From positions 62,001 to 126,000 of the forward strand of contig CACHIS010000001.1 of assembly GCA_902579925.1 (NCBI GenBank): 64,000 nucleotides of DNA, written 5' to 3'. The DNA is from an uncultured Pelagibacteraceae bacterium. Lineage in GTDB: Bacteria > Pseudomonadota > Alphaproteobacteria > Pelagibacterales > Pelagibacteraceae. Positions within the stretch are counted from its first letter, which is position 1. Every line of letters begins with the position of its first letter. Of the stretch, positions 44,657-54,536 are shown one piece after another. The notes under the pieces were generated by a model. That model did not search any database. It was not told where the DNA came from and saw nothing but the letters and a program-made list of their open reading frames with translations. The position numbers and the translations under genes are program-made.

Positions 44657-45550
44657 ATGAATTGGGTTATCTTTACAGTTTTAGCAGCTTTTTTTCAAAA
44701 TCTAAGAACGTCATTACAAAAAAAATTAAATAAAAATCTTTCATTAGTCGCCTCAGCATACGTAAGATTTGCTTTTGCTTTACCATTTGCATTTTTATTA
44801 TTTTTCATTTTTCATAATTTAGATGTCATCCCAGAAGTTCTGAATCAAACTAATTTTATTTTTTACACTTTTTTAGGATCCATTTTGCAAGTTACATTTA
44901 CAATTACACTATTATATCTTTTCAGATTTTCAAATTTTGTTGTTGGTACATCATTGAGTAAAACGGAAGTAATTCAAATTGCTATATTTGAATATATTTT
45001 GCTGAAAGACAAATTAAATTTATTTGGAATTATTGGAATAATAGTGGCTACTACAGGAGTAATTGTAATAACGATTAAAAACGTGAAATTATTTCTTAAA
45101 AATTTTTTTTCAAAAGTAACTCTCATTGGATTAGGTGCAGGTCTTTTATTGGGTCTTAGTGTTGTCTATTTTAGAGCCGCAGCACTATCACTTGAAAATT
45201 TTTCTTCTAGTTTTGATAAAGCACTTACGACAGTTTTTTTTGCTTTGATAATTCAAACTACAGTAGTGACTGCTTATCTTCTAATTTTCGAAAAATCAGA
45301 GTTCAAAAAATTTTATGATAATAAATTTGAAATTTGTTTAACAGGCTTGGCTGGTTTTTTAGCTACGTTATCTTGGTTTTTTGCGTTCACTTTAATTCAG
45401 GCTTCTTTTGTAAGAGCAGTTGGTCAAATTGAAATATTTTTTAGTTATATTTCATCCAAATACCTTTTTAAGGAAAAAATAACGTTTATCGAGATTATGG
45501 GGATTTTAATATTTATAACAGGGGCAACTTTATTATTACTAACAAAGTAA
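44657..45550 (+). CDS. EamA/DMT-family transporter
   Basis: A 297-residue, about ten-helix transporter with two EamA-type halves. The first half opens NWVIFTVLAAFFQNLRTSLQ, with SLSKTEVIQIAIFEYILLKD near residue 98; the second contains IQASFVRAVGQIEIFFSYIS near 252. It is a different DMT branch from the gene at 13.5-14.4 kb. The substrate is unknown. It abuts a convergent SHOCT gene with 1 base between. Confidence 0.87.
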   Translation: MNWVIFTVLAAFFQNLRTSLQKKLNKNLSLVASAYVRFAFALPFAFLLFFIFHNLDVIPEVLNQTNFIFYTFLGSILQVTFTITLLYLFRFSNFVVGTSLSKTEVIQIAIFEYILLKDKLNLFGIIGIIVATTGVIVITIKNVKLFLKNFFSKVTLIGLGAGLLLGLSVVYFRAAALSLENFSSSFDKALTTVFFALIIQTTVVTAYLLIFEKSEFKKFYDNKFEICLTGLAGFLATLSWFFAFTLIQASFVRAVGQIEIFFSYISSKYLFKEKITFIEIMGILIFITGATLLLLTK

Positions 45551-45551
45551 T

Positions 45552-45818
45552 CTAATTATTTAGCAATTTATTTTTGGCCTTTTCAAATTCTTCTTGTGTC
45601 AAAACACCAGATTCTTTTAATTTATTAAGTTTTTCAAGCTCATCACTTAAAGACTGCTCATCACTAAGTTGATCATGGGAAATATTGTCTTCATTATTAT
45701 CCTTTACTTTCTGATTGGCTTCTCTGGCACTAAAACCGCTCATAATAGCTGTGCCACCTAAATATAAAACAAAAAGGAAAATTGGAATTACTAATCCAAA
45801 AAAAATTAATTTTTCCAT
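45552..45818 (-). CDS. SHOCT-domain membrane protein
   Basis: An 88-residue protein with one N-terminal helix (about residues 3-28) and a C-terminal SHOCT motif: ELEKLNKLKESGVLTQEEFE near residue 60, then KAKNKLLNN. SHOCT domains are short oligomerisation or nucleic-acid/protein adaptor segments, with no enzymatic role known. It lies 3 bases after a 69-residue membrane protein gene. Confidence 0.82.
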   Translation of the reverse strand: MEKLIFFGLVIPIFLFVLYLGGTAIMSGFSAREANQKVKDNNEDNISHDQLSDEQSLSDELEKLNKLKESGVLTQEEFEKAKNKLLNN

Positions 45819-45821
45819 AAT

Positions 45822-46031
45822 CTAATCCTCATCCTCTTCTTCTTCTCGCCAATTTTTTTCATACATTAACCAAGCAGCATATATAACTGAAAATGTACCA
45901 ACTATCATACCATAATCAAAACCTGTTTGTTGATCATATAGGTACCATCCCAGCTGGGTTGCTCCAATAGTTGGGACTGTTAAAATCAAAAATACTATTG
46001 CAATTCTGTAAGGATATTTAGGTTTCTTCAC
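45822..46031 (-). CDS. Small two-helix membrane protein, unknown
   Basis: A 69-residue protein with two helices (about residues 8-28 and 37-55) and an acidic C-terminal tail (NWREEEEDED). It precedes the SHOCT gene by 3 bases and follows folD by 36, so it is probably co-transcribed with one or both. No family recognised. Confidence 0.7.
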   Translation of the reverse strand: MKKPKYPYRIAIVFLILTVPTIGATQLGWYLYDQQTGFDYGMIVGTFSVIYAAWLMYEKNWREEEEDED

Positions 46032-46067
46032 ACCTTAAAGTATCAAAAAATTTAATGGGTTGTAACT

Positions 46068-46913
46068 TTAAAGTTGCGATCTTTTGAAACACTCTACAGT
46101 ATTTTTTAATAAACATGCGATTGTCATTGGACCAACACCACCTGGGACTGGCGTTAAAGCTCTAGCACTTTTTGAAACTTCATCAAAAGCAACATCTCCA
46201 ACAATACCCTTCTCTGTTTTATTGATACCTACATCAATCACTATTGCATCTTTTTTTACCCAATCTCCTTTAACAAGCTCAGGTATACCAACAGCTGCAA
46301 CAAGGATATCCGCTTCCAAACATTCGGCTTTGAGATCTTTTGTTTTTGAATGAGTGATTGTAACTGTACAATTTTCTTTCAAAAGAAGTTGTGTCATAGG
46401 TTTTCCATTCAAATTTGATCTTCCAACTATTACAGCTTTTTTTCCATTTAAGTTTGGTTCAATTTTTTTAATTAACAAATAACATCCTAATGGAGTACAC
46501 GGAACAGAACTTTCGTAGCCTGACGAAAGGTTTCCAACATTCATTGGATGAAATCCATCTACATCTTTGGACGGGTCAATTGCCTCTATAATCTTTTGTT
46601 TGTCTATATGTTTTGGCAAAGGTAACTGAACCAAAATACCTGAGACGCTATCTTCTTTATTCAACTCATCAATTTTATCTAAGATAACTTTTTCCTCCAC
46701 AGAATCGGGATACTTAACTACCTCTGATTTTAATCCTACTTCTTTTGCTGATTTCTCTTTATTTCTTACATATATCTGGCTGGGTGTAAGATCTCCAATT
46801 AATATAACTGTTAAGCCTGGAACTTTGTTATGTTTGTTTTTTAATTCAACTACTTCTTTTCTAAGTTCTTCTCTTAATTCAGCTGCTGCCTTTTTTCCAT
46901 CTATTAAAATCAT
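46068..46913 (-). CDS. folD: Methylenetetrahydrofolate dehydrogenase/cyclohydrolase FolD
   Basis: A 281-residue bifunctional enzyme that interconverts 5,10-methylene-, methenyl- and formyl-tetrahydrofolate. Seen are GDLTPSQIYVRNKEKSA near residue 41 with the catalytic Lys, ILVQLPLPKHIDKQ near 94, DVDGFHPMNVG near 117, the NADP motif VGRSNLNGKPM near 164 and TPVPGGVGPMTIA near 256. It provides one-carbon units for purines and methionine. It is 4 bases from the YggT gene. Confidence 0.97.
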   Translation of the reverse strand: MILIDGKKAAAELREELRKEVVELKNKHNKVPGLTVILIGDLTPSQIYVRNKEKSAKEVGLKSEVVKYPDSVEEKVILDKIDELNKEDSVSGILVQLPLPKHIDKQKIIEAIDPSKDVDGFHPMNVGNLSSGYESSVPCTPLGCYLLIKKIEPNLNGKKAVIVGRSNLNGKPMTQLLLKENCTVTITHSKTKDLKAECLEADILVAAVGIPELVKGDWVKKDAIVIDVGINKTEKGIVGDVAFDEVSKSARALTPVPGGVGPMTIACLLKNTVECFKRSQL

Positions 46914-46917
46914 AAGT

Positions 46918-47208
46918 TTAAAATATCAAGGGTGCTATATAAAGTTTCATACACATTTCTATAAACCAAATCAATAGAAGTAATATTATGGGTGAAATAT
47001 CTAAGGATCCTAAATTTGGCAAAAAACGTCTTATTCTAATTAAAAACGGATCCGTTAAGCGATAAGTTAATTCTAAAATTGAATAAACAAATCTATTTTG
47101 AGTATTCAATATATTAAATGCAATCAACCAACTTATAATTACATTGGCAATAACTACATAAGAGTAAAGCTTTAAAACTTGTAAAGCCAAATAAAAAATA
47201 GCTATCAT
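46918..47208 (-). CDS. YggT family membrane protein
   Basis: A 96-residue two- to three-helix protein with the YggT pattern: LKLYSYVVIANVIISWLIAF near residue 13, ELTYRLTDPFLIRIRRFLP near 46 and LDISPIILLLLIWFIE near 68. Its start overlaps the mechanosensitive channel stop by 4 bases (TGA/ATG), so both are coupled. Family members are linked to osmotic protection or cell division. A second YggT-like protein is at 56417-56761. Confidence 0.88.
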   Translation of the reverse strand: MIAIFYLALQVLKLYSYVVIANVIISWLIAFNILNTQNRFVYSILELTYRLTDPFLIRIRRFLPNLGSLDISPIILLLLIWFIEMCMKLYIAPLIF

Positions 47209-48290
47209 TTTTTTTCAATATAAATAGATGAACTTGGAAATGCAAAGGATGCTTTATTCTTCTCTACTATGTTTTTAATTTCAATTGCCAATCTCTCTTT
47301 CACTGCCAGCCACTCATTCCAACTATTTGACTTTGTAAAACAACGAACATACATATCAATTGAACTATCAGAGAATTTATCCACTCTTACTGCTACACCA
47401 ACTTTAGGGTCATAATCTTCACTACTATTAATGTAGGCCTCAATTTCATTTCTAATAGTTTTCAATTGATCAACAGTCGAGTCATATTGCAGAGTTATAA
47501 TCCAACTAATTGCCCAATTATTTTTAGCACTATTATTAATGACAGCATTTTCTGCAAATTGAAAATTGGGTATGATCGCAAGAGACTTATCAAACTTTCT
47601 TATTGTAGTTGATCTAAAACCAATTTTTTCGACTATGCCTTCAATAATTCCCTCTACCTGTATCCAGTCTCCAATTTTAAATCTTTTTTCTACCAAAACT
47701 AAAATTCCAGATATTAAATTTTTAAAAAGATCTTGTGCACCCAAAGCAACAGCAACACCAAATAAACCAAGCCCTGCAATAATTGGACCAATTTTAATAC
47801 CCCATAACTCAAGTACTGCAGCTAAACCTAATATAAAAATTAAAATTTTTAGTGATTTAATTATCCATCCAATAAGTTCTCTTGTTAAAAGTTTGTCTAG
47901 TCCACTTAATATATAGGATACTGGCTCAATTATTTGGTGGATAACCCAAAATATTAAGATCGTTATCAGCGTTCTATTTATAGTATCAACTATATCTCTA
48001 CCTTCAGATGTGAAAGTCATGTAATAGCTCGCTATAAAGAAACCTAGAACGATAGGTAAAAATCTAGCTGGACCCTCTAAAGAACGAACAAAAGTATCAT
48101 CTAGTTTATTTGTGGTTCTTTTTGAAATAATTTCTAATTTTTTGATAACTAATTTACTTATCAACCCCCTAAAAATTAGAAAAACTAAAAATATAAGAAT
48201 ACCTATTAGTATTTGAAAAATATCTACCCCAAGAATTCCTTTACTCCAAACAGATAAAAATATATCAGAAAAATTATTTATTATTTCCAT
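47205..48290 (-). CDS. Small-conductance mechanosensitive channel (MscS family)
   Basis: A 361-residue MscS channel. It has about four helices before the pore region GLGLFGVAVALGAQDLFKNL near residue 172 and the beta domain VEKRFKIGDWIQVEGIIEGI near 199, split for reference, with VEKIGFRSTTIR near 220. It opens under hypo-osmotic shock to release solutes. It is longer N-terminally than E. coli MscS (286 residues). Coupled to yggT. Confidence 0.93.
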   Translation of the reverse strand: MEIINNFSDIFLSVWSKGILGVDIFQILIGILIFLVFLIFRGLISKLVIKKLEIISKRTTNKLDDTFVRSLEGPARFLPIVLGFFIASYYMTFTSEGRDIVDTINRTLITILIFWVIHQIIEPVSYILSGLDKLLTRELIGWIIKSLKILIFILGLAAVLELWGIKIGPIIAGLGLFGVAVALGAQDLFKNLISGILVLVEKRFKIGDWIQVEGIIEGIVEKIGFRSTTIRKFDKSLAIIPNFQFAENAVINNSAKNNWAISWIITLQYDSTVDQLKTIRNEIEAYINSSEDYDPKVGVAVRVDKFSDSSIDMYVRCFTKSNSWNEWLAVKERLAIEIKNIVEKNKASFAFPSSSIYIEKK

Positions 48291-48292
48291 TA

Positions 48293-48991
48293 CTAAATTT
48301 TATATAACAAAAACTCCTCTTCTCCAGGATTAAAAAGAAATATCTTTCTCCATTTAATTTCATTCAATATTGACGAGGTTTTTTCGCCTAAACACATTAA
48401 ATTTGTGTCTTTACAAAGACCTTCCAATTGATGAAATTTAATAAAATTTAAAAAACTATGTGCGCTATTTTGGGAATAAATATAGACTATGTTTGGCATA
48501 TTTTTTTTTAATTCTTTTACAAATTGTTCACTAAAATTTTTATTATGATTAACTCTATAGTTCATAATTCTTTTAATTTTATAACCCTCATTTAATAACT
48601 CCTGATCTAGATTAACTGATATTTTTTCTCCACTCACATAAAGTAGTTTTCCACTTGATGAATTATAGTTTTGTAAAACTAATTCTTTTAAATTTGAAAC
48701 GTTCCCCCCTGCAGCAATTGTATTTTGAAAACCCAAGCTTCTTGCCTTTTTTTCAGTAGCTTCTCCAACACAAAAACATTTGATTGTCTTGTTTATTTCA
48801 TTCAGGTTTAAAAATTTTACAGCATTAGCGCTGGTAAAGACAATCCCATCATAATCTGTAAAATCGATTTCATCGTGAGTTATTTTCTCTACACTTAATA
48901 ACGGCAGGTGAGAAACCTGATGACCCAGAGATTGAAATTTCATAATCATTTCAGAACAATCTTCTAAAGGTCTTGTTAATAAAATATGCAT
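48293..48991 (-). CDS. hemD: Uroporphyrinogen-III synthase
   Basis: A 232-residue HemD that cyclises hydroxymethylbilane with D-ring inversion in haem and siroheme synthesis. Family features include TRPLEDCSEM near residue 6, YDGIVFTSANAVKFL near 49, and IVYIYSQNSAHSFLNF near 167. HemD is poorly conserved, so the pairing with hemC (1 base between) is important evidence. It is complete. Confidence 0.9.
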   Translation of the reverse strand: MHILLTRPLEDCSEMIMKFQSLGHQVSHLPLLSVEKITHDEIDFTDYDGIVFTSANAVKFLNLNEINKTIKCFCVGEATEKKARSLGFQNTIAAGGNVSNLKELVLQNYNSSSGKLLYVSGEKISVNLDQELLNEGYKIKRIMNYRVNHNKNFSEQFVKELKKNMPNIVYIYSQNSAHSFLNFIKFHQLEGLCKDTNLMCLGEKTSSILNEIKWRKIFLFNPGEEEFLLYKI

Positions 48992-48992
48992 A

Positions 48993-49910
48993 TTATCTTT
49001 TATAAGAATTATTAGATTTTGATTTTAAAATTTCACCAACTTCTTTACCTATTTCACTATAATCTTCTACTCTACCAGTTTTCTTTTCATAAAATCTTTC
49101 TGAACCGTCAAGTGAAAAAAGTTCAGCTTCCAAAGTGATTTTATTTCCCTCTATATTTGAATAAGCTCCAACAGCTGTTTCACAATCACCTTCCAAAACT
49201 TTCAGGACATTTCTTTCACTGTGCGCCCTTATAAATGTTTCATCATGATTTATGTTTTTCAAAATTGAGATTATTTTTTCATCTTGTTCTCTGCATTGAA
49301 GTGCTATTATACCTTGTCCGGCACTTGGAATTATTTTTTCTGGAGAAAATATTTCTGAAATTTCACTATCGAACTCTAAAAATTTAATTCCTGCATAAGA
49401 TAAAATTATTGCATCATATATTCCATCCTTTAATTTTTTTAATCTTGTATCAACATTGCCTCTAATAAGTTTACATTGAATATCTGATCTAATTTTTTTG
49501 ATTTGATATTCCCTTCGAAAAGAAGAAGTGCCAATAATAGAATTAGTTTTTAATTCTTTTAATTTTTTTTTATTTAATGTAATAAGAATTTCTCTAGGAT
49601 CATTTCTTTCTAAAAACGCATCTGTTGTAAGGCCTTCAGTTTCCAGTGTAGGCATATCTTTAAGTGCATGAACAGCTATATCAACATTTTCATTCATAAG
49701 TTCTTTTTCAATATTACTTGAAAATAATCCTTTACCACCAAGTTCTGATAATCTCATATCTTCAAACTCGTCACCCTTAGTAGTAATTTTCTTTATAATG
49801 ATATCTTGATCATTAAATTGTGTATTTTTAAGAATTTTTTCTCTGGCTTTTTGAGCGTAAAGTAAAGCTAACTTGCTACCTCGTGATCCAATTATAATTT
49901 TTTTACTCAT
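48993..49910 (-). CDS. hemC: Hydroxymethylbilane synthase
   Basis: A 305-residue porphobilinogen deaminase. It has IIGSRGSKLALLYAQ near residue 6, the catalytic Asp in DIAVHALKDMPT near 77, RGNVDTRLKKL near 144 and the dipyrromethane-cofactor Cys in LEGDCETAVGAYS near 239. It makes the linear tetrapyrrole for hemD. It is divergent from tsaD across 56 bases. Confidence 0.97.
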   Translation of the reverse strand: MSKKIIIGSRGSKLALLYAQKAREKILKNTQFNDQDIIIKKITTKGDEFEDMRLSELGGKGLFSSNIEKELMNENVDIAVHALKDMPTLETEGLTTDAFLERNDPREILITLNKKKLKELKTNSIIGTSSFRREYQIKKIRSDIQCKLIRGNVDTRLKKLKDGIYDAIILSYAGIKFLEFDSEISEIFSPEKIIPSAGQGIIALQCREQDEKIISILKNINHDETFIRAHSERNVLKVLEGDCETAVGAYSNIEGNKITLEAELFSLDGSERFYEKKTGRVEDYSEIGKEVGEILKSKSNNSYKR

Positions 49911-49966
49911 AAATATATTTATTTCTTACTTGTATTGAGATTGTACAATTATTAAAAACTATTTGA

Positions 49967-51040
49967 ATGAGTAAAAAACCCTTAATTCTTGGAATTGAAT
50001 CAAGTTGTGATGAAACAGCTGCCTCTCTTGTAACGGAAAATGATCAAGGATCACCGGTTATATTATCAAATATTATATCTAGTCAGGTTGAAGTCCACAA
50101 AGATTTTGGTGGTGTTGTTCCAGAATTGGCAGCTAGATCTCATATAGAAAAAATTGATTTGATAGTTCAAAGAGCGATAAATGAAAGTGAAAAAAGTATA
50201 GAGGATATCGATGCGGTTGCCTGTACTGCAGGACCAGGACTCATAGTATGTTTGTCAGTTGGCTTAAGTTTTGCAAAAACTTTTGCCTCTATAATAAATA
50301 AACCTTTTATTGCCGTAAATCATTTAGAGGGACATGCGTTAAGCCCTAAAAGTAATTCATTATTGGATTATCCATATTTACTTCTCTTAATATCCGGAGG
50401 TCATTCACAATATTTAGATGTTCAAAATTTTGGAAAATATAAAAGATTAGGAACAACTATTGATGATGCTTTAGGTGAAGCATTTGATAAAACGGCTAAG
50501 CTTTTAGGAGTAGAGTTTCCAGGTGGCCCACAAATTGAAGTTTTAGCTAAAAAAGGTGATCCAGAAAAATATAATTTACCAAAACCAATTTTAAATAAAG
50601 GTGGATGCAATCTATCATTTGCAGGGCTAAAGACGGCTGTTTTAAAGATAACGAAAACTATTAAAACCGATCAAGAAAAATTTGATTTGGCAGCATCATT
50701 TCAAAAAACCATTGAAGAAATATTATATAAAAAAACTAAAATTGCTTTTGAACAATTTGAAAAAAATAAAACACTAAAAAATAAAGTTTTTGTAGTAGCT
50801 GGTGGAGTTGCAGCAAACAAAAAAATTAGATCAGTGCTAATTAACTTATGTAAAGAAAATAATTATGAAAATATATTTCCCCCCATAGAACTTTGCGGTG
50901 ATAATGCTGCAATGATTGCAATAGTAGGTTTAGAAAAATTTAAATTAAAACAGTTTAATAATCTAGATTATCCAGCTAAACCAAGATGGGCATTAGATGA
51001 AAAAGCAAATTTTTTAAAAGGAGCTGGAGTAAAATTGTAA
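49967..51040 (+). CDS. tsaD: tRNA N6-threonylcarbamoyladenosine (t6A) transferase TsaD
   Basis: A 357-residue Kae1/TsaD protein. Signatures are LGIESSCDETAASLV near residue 8, the metal-binding VNHLEGHALSP near 109, LLISGGHSQYLDVQ near 138, FSGGPQI-like EFPGGPQIEVLAKKG near 184 and VAGGVAANKKIRSVL near 282. It transfers threonylcarbamoyl to A37 of ANN tRNAs. Its last base is the first of the EVE gene (TAATG). Confidence 0.97.
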   Translation: MSKKPLILGIESSCDETAASLVTENDQGSPVILSNIISSQVEVHKDFGGVVPELAARSHIEKIDLIVQRAINESEKSIEDIDAVACTAGPGLIVCLSVGLSFAKTFASIINKPFIAVNHLEGHALSPKSNSLLDYPYLLLLISGGHSQYLDVQNFGKYKRLGTTIDDALGEAFDKTAKLLGVEFPGGPQIEVLAKKGDPEKYNLPKPILNKGGCNLSFAGLKTAVLKITKTIKTDQEKFDLAASFQKTIEEILYKKTKIAFEQFEKNKTLKNKVFVVAGGVAANKKIRSVLINLCKENNYENIFPPIELCGDNAAMIAIVGLEKFKLKQFNNLDYPAKPRWALDEKANFLKGAGVKL

Positions 51041-51453
51041 TGCAATATTGGTTAATGAAATCTGAACCCGATGTTTGGTCAATTGATCAACAAAAAAAAG
51101 CTGGTGCAAAAGGTGCGCCTTGGGACGGTGTAAGAAATTATCAAGCAGCCAAAAATCTAAAAAATATGAAAAAGGGGGACCAGTGTTTTTTTTACCATTC
51201 AAACATTGGGAAGGAAATTGTAGGCATTGTAGAAGTAATCAAAGAACATTACATCGACAAAACGGATAAATCTGGAAGGTTTGTAGCAGTAACTGTTAAA
51301 TTTTTAAAAAAATTAGATAAACCACTAACTTTGGAAGATATTAAAAAAAACAAGGATTTAAGCCATTTATCTTTAATTAAACAAAGCAGATTATCCGTAA
51401 TGCCTATTGACTCTAAAAGCTGGAAGATTTTAAATAAGATGAGTAAATTTTAA
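51040..51453 (+). CDS. EVE-domain protein
   Basis: A 137-residue EVE/PUA-fold protein: [16 protein letters not shown] near residue 3, [20 protein letters not shown] near 26 and [16 protein letters not shown] near 49. EVE domains bind modified bases in RNA or DNA, so a role with the adjacent tRNA-modification gene tsaD is reasonable. Coupled to tsaD and 4 bases before acs. Confidence 0.92.
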   Translation: MQYWLMKSEPDVWSIDQQKKAGAKGAPWDGVRNYQAAKNLKNMKKGDQCFFYHSNIGKEIVGIVEVIKEHYIDKTDKSGRFVAVTVKFLKKLDKPLTLEDIKKNKDLSHLSLIKQSRLSVMPIDSKSWKILNKMSKF

Positions 51454-51457
51454 ATAT

Positions 51458-53530
51458 ATGCCAAAAAGAAAAAAATCAAAAAAGAAAAAAGCTAAAAAAA
51501 AATATTCAAGAAAAAAGAGAAAAATAAGAATAATAGCGAAAGCTAAAAAAACTTACAAGAAAAAATCTAAAACTAAAAAAATTGAGGCGTCAACCAAGGA
51601 ACAAATAATCAAAACTAGACCTGAATGGATAAAAAGAAGTCTGGCAAATAAATCCCAATATCAAAAAAAATATTCTGAATCTATTAAAAATAATAATACA
51701 TTTTGGAAAAAAGAGGGAAAAAGAATTACTTGGATAAAACCTTACAAAAAGATAAAGGACGTAAAGTACAGCAAAGATGAGGTAAGGATTAAGTGGTTTG
51801 AAGACGGTACTTTAAATGCATCAGCTAACTGTATTGATCGTCATTTAAAAGATAAAAAAGATAAAACTGCAATTATTTGGGTTGGTGATGATCCAAAAGA
51901 TACCCAAAAAATTTCTTATAAACAATTACATCAAAAGGTTTCAAAAGCTGCTAATGGCTTAAAAAAACTGGGGATACAAAAAGGTGATCGTGTAACTATT
52001 TACCTGACAATGATTCCTGAATTAGCAATCCTAATGTTAGCTTGTGCAAGAATAGGTGCCGTACACTCGATAATTTTTGGTGGTTTTTCTGCAGAATCAA
52101 TTTCAGGAAGAGTAAATGATTGTAAGTCTGAATATATAATCACTGCCGATGAAGGTGTGAGAGGTGGTAAAATAATTCCTCTTAAAGCAACTACAGATGA
52201 AGCTTTATCTAATTGTCCTAATGTCAAAAAATGTATTGTTGTAAAGAGAACTGGTAACTATGTGTTCTGGAATGAAGATCGAGATGTTTGGTATCATGAT
52301 TTAATAAAAGATGTTCCAAATCATTGTGAGCCTGAGGAAATGAATGCTGAAGATCCTTTATTTATTCTTTATACATCAGGATCAACTGGAAAACCAAAAG
52401 GAGTTTTACATACTACTGGTGGGTATATGGTTTACGCTTCAATGACACATCAATACATTTTTAATTATAAACCAAACGATATTTATTGGTGCACAGCGGA
52501 TATTGGATGGGTAACTGGTCATAGCTATATAATTTACGGCCCTCTTGCAAATGGTGCAACCACTATAATGTTTGAAGGTGTTCCAAATTATCCTGATAGC
52601 TCAAGGTGGTGGCAGATAGTAGACAAATATAAAGTAAACACCTTTTATACAGCACCAACAGCCATAAGGGCCTTAATGAGAGAGGGCGATGGTCCAGTCA
52701 ATAAAACTTCTAGAAAATCCTTAAAACTATTGGGAACTGTTGGAGAGCCCATAAATCCAGAAGCATGGATGTGGTATTATAAAACTGTTGGAAATTCAAA
52801 AAGTCCAATAGTTGATACATGGTGGCAGACAGAAACAGGGGGAATTCTTATTGCACCACAAACTGGAGCTATTCCATTAAAACCAGGATCAGCAACAAAA
52901 CCTTTTTATGGAATTAAACCGGTATTAGTTAATAAAGATGGAAAAGAAATAAAAGGTGAAGGTGAAGGTAGGCTTTGTATAGCTCAATCTTGGCCTGGTC
53001 AAATGAGAACGGTATATGGTGATCATCAAAGATTTATTGATACGTATTTTTCACAGTTTGATGGAAAATATTTTACTGGAGATGGATGTAAAAGGGATAA
53101 AGATGGTTACTACTGGATCACTGGTAGAGTTGATGATGTGATTATTGTTTCAGGGCATAATCTAGGTACAGCTGAAATTGAAAGCGCATTTGTTGCACAC
53201 CCAAAAGTAGCTGAAGCTGCAGTAGTTGGCTATCCTCATGATATTAAGGGAAATGGATTGTACTGTTATGTTACACTTAACGCAGGGGAGAGTGAGACTG
53301 GCGACTTAGATAGAGAGTTAAAACTTTGGGTAAGAAAACAAATAGGACCTTTAGCTACACCAGATTTAATTCATTTTACTCCAGGTCTTCCAAAAACAAG
53401 ATCTGGAAAAATTATGAGAAGAATTTTAAGAAAAATTGCAGCAAATGAACATGGGCAACTAGGTGACACAACTACTCTTGCTGATCCAAGTGTCGTAGAT
53501 AGTTTAGTAGACAATAGAAAAAATATTTAA
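51458..53530 (+). CDS. acs: Acetyl-CoA synthetase with basic N-terminal extension
   Basis: A 690-residue AMP-forming acetate-CoA ligase; normal length is about 650. Core motifs are [20 protein letters not shown] near residue 208, the P-loop [17 protein letters not shown] near 308, [14 protein letters not shown] near 345, WWQTETGG near 458 and [20 protein letters not shown] near 557, with the acetylatable Lys in [14 protein letters not shown] near 649. Residues 1-45 are an unusual Lys/Arg-rich stretch ([18 protein letters not shown]) with no enzyme role. It feeds acetate into central metabolism and sits upstream of a sodium symporter pair. Confidence 0.95.
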   Translation: MPKRKKSKKKKAKKKYSRKKRKIRIIAKAKKTYKKKSKTKKIEASTKEQIIKTRPEWIKRSLANKSQYQKKYSESIKNNNTFWKKEGKRITWIKPYKKIKDVKYSKDEVRIKWFEDGTLNASANCIDRHLKDKKDKTAIIWVGDDPKDTQKISYKQLHQKVSKAANGLKKLGIQKGDRVTIYLTMIPELAILMLACARIGAVHSIIFGGFSAESISGRVNDCKSEYIITADEGVRGGKIIPLKATTDEALSNCPNVKKCIVVKRTGNYVFWNEDRDVWYHDLIKDVPNHCEPEEMNAEDPLFILYTSGSTGKPKGVLHTTGGYMVYASMTHQYIFNYKPNDIYWCTADIGWVTGHSYIIYGPLANGATTIMFEGVPNYPDSSRWWQIVDKYKVNTFYTAPTAIRALMREGDGPVNKTSRKSLKLLGTVGEPINPEAWMWYYKTVGNSKSPIVDTWWQTETGGILIAPQTGAIPLKPGSATKPFYGIKPVLVNKDGKEIKGEGEGRLCIAQSWPGQMRTVYGDHQRFIDTYFSQFDGKYFTGDGCKRDKDGYYWITGRVDDVIIVSGHNLGTAEIESAFVAHPKVAEAAVVGYPHDIKGNGLYCYVTLNAGESETGDLDRELKLWVRKQIGPLATPDLIHFTPGLPKTRSGKIMRRILRKIAANEHGQLGDTTTLADPSVVDSLVDNRKNI

Positions 53531-54150
53531 AATTTTATCCTTTCATTAAATTCTTTTTTTACAACGTCCCATTTTAAAATTACTGAGTTAAGAACTATTT
53601 TGCGATCTAGAATTTTTAAATCTTCAGCTATTGGTGCCCACTTGTATAATGATAAGGCGCTAGGATTGAATGGAAGATCATTGTAATAATTATCCCAATT
53701 AATATTTCGTAATCTTTCATCAAAACTTTTTTTTGCATTTTCTATAACATCTGTTGGCATTTTGTTTGTAGTTTCATCATCTAAAATTTTTAAAAAGATT
53801 TCTTTTGCCTTTTCAGTGTCATGATAATTAAAGTTTGCTTTGAGTTTTGAAAATGTAAAAAATGTTAGATCTTGGAGAGCAACCGCATAAATATTCCACT
53901 TTGCAAGGTTTACTGAGTCCATAAAAGTGTCATTCTCGAAATGAAGAACATACCTGGTCCCCATTCTTGTTTTAAGATAGCCATAAAGAGTTACCTGACT
54001 TACCCATGCTGATTTTGTCTGAATAAAAGTTTCAAGTTCGTCTAAGTTGCTAATTTTCCCTTTAGGGATGAAAGCTTTGAACATGGCAAAAAGATAAGTC
54101 CTAAAATCATGCCAAGTTAAGTCTCTCCAAGTTAATTTGTATTTACCCAT
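53527..54150 (-). CDS. Conserved-looking protein of unknown function
   Basis: A 207-residue soluble protein from ATG 54150, chosen because an AGGG lies 6 bases before it; a GTG at 54171 would add seven residues. It has Trp-rich stretches ([30 protein letters not shown]) and a middle region [21 protein letters not shown] do not recognise a family. It lies between acs and the symporter, on the opposite strand, and overlaps the acs end by 4 bases. Confidence 0.7.
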   Translation of the reverse strand: MGKYKLTWRDLTWHDFRTYLFAMFKAFIPKGKISNLDELETFIQTKSAWVSQVTLYGYLKTRMGTRYVLHFENDTFMDSVNLAKWNIYAVALQDLTFFTFSKLKANFNYHDTEKAKEIFLKILDDETTNKMPTDVIENAKKSFDERLRNINWDNYYNDLPFNPSALSLYKWAPIAEDLKILDRKIVLNSVILKWDVVKKEFNERIKF

Positions 54151-54275
54151 AAAAAGCCCTATTTTTGACACTTAAAACTGAAAAAGGCCAGTAAATTTAC
54201 CAATTTTAACACTTTAAATCTATTTCATAATGGTTATGGTTTTCGCCAGTTATAACTAAAAAGAGAGAGGTATAA

Positions 54276-54536
54276 ATGTCAAAACAAGAACAACACTGGG
54301 AAAAATCCAAGGGTTTGCTAATAATGACTTTAGCAATTTGGTTTGTTTTCTCAATTGGCATCTTCTTATTCGGGGCTGAAATGAACGAAGTTACGGGACC
54401 ATTTGGTTATCCGTTGACTTATTGGTTCACTTGTCAAGGTTCTCTTGGAATTTTCGTAGTACTAATTTTCTGGTTTGCGAATAGACAAGAAAAAATTGAT
54501 GAAGAGTTTGGCTTTAGTGAGAGAGGAGATGACTAA
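54276..54536 (+). CDS. Sodium:solute symporter small subunit (DUF4212)
   Basis: An 86-residue protein with two helices (about 12-33 and 47-70) in the DUF4212 pattern: HWEKSKGLLIMTLAIWFVFS near residue 7, GYPLTYWFTCQGSLGIFVVL near 44. It pairs with the large symporter immediately downstream (TAATG overlap). A strong GAGAGG lies 5 bases before the start. Such pairs import acetate or similar acids. Confidence 0.9.
   Translation: MSKQEQHWEKSKGLLIMTLAIWFVFSIGIFLFGAEMNEVTGPFGYPLTYWFTCQGSLGIFVVLIFWFANRQEKIDEEFGFSERGDD

Noticed and set aside
54172-54275. Riboswitch upstream of the sodium symporter
   Set aside because: The 104-base region contains only a weak GTTATAAC-type repeat and no GC-rich nested stems.
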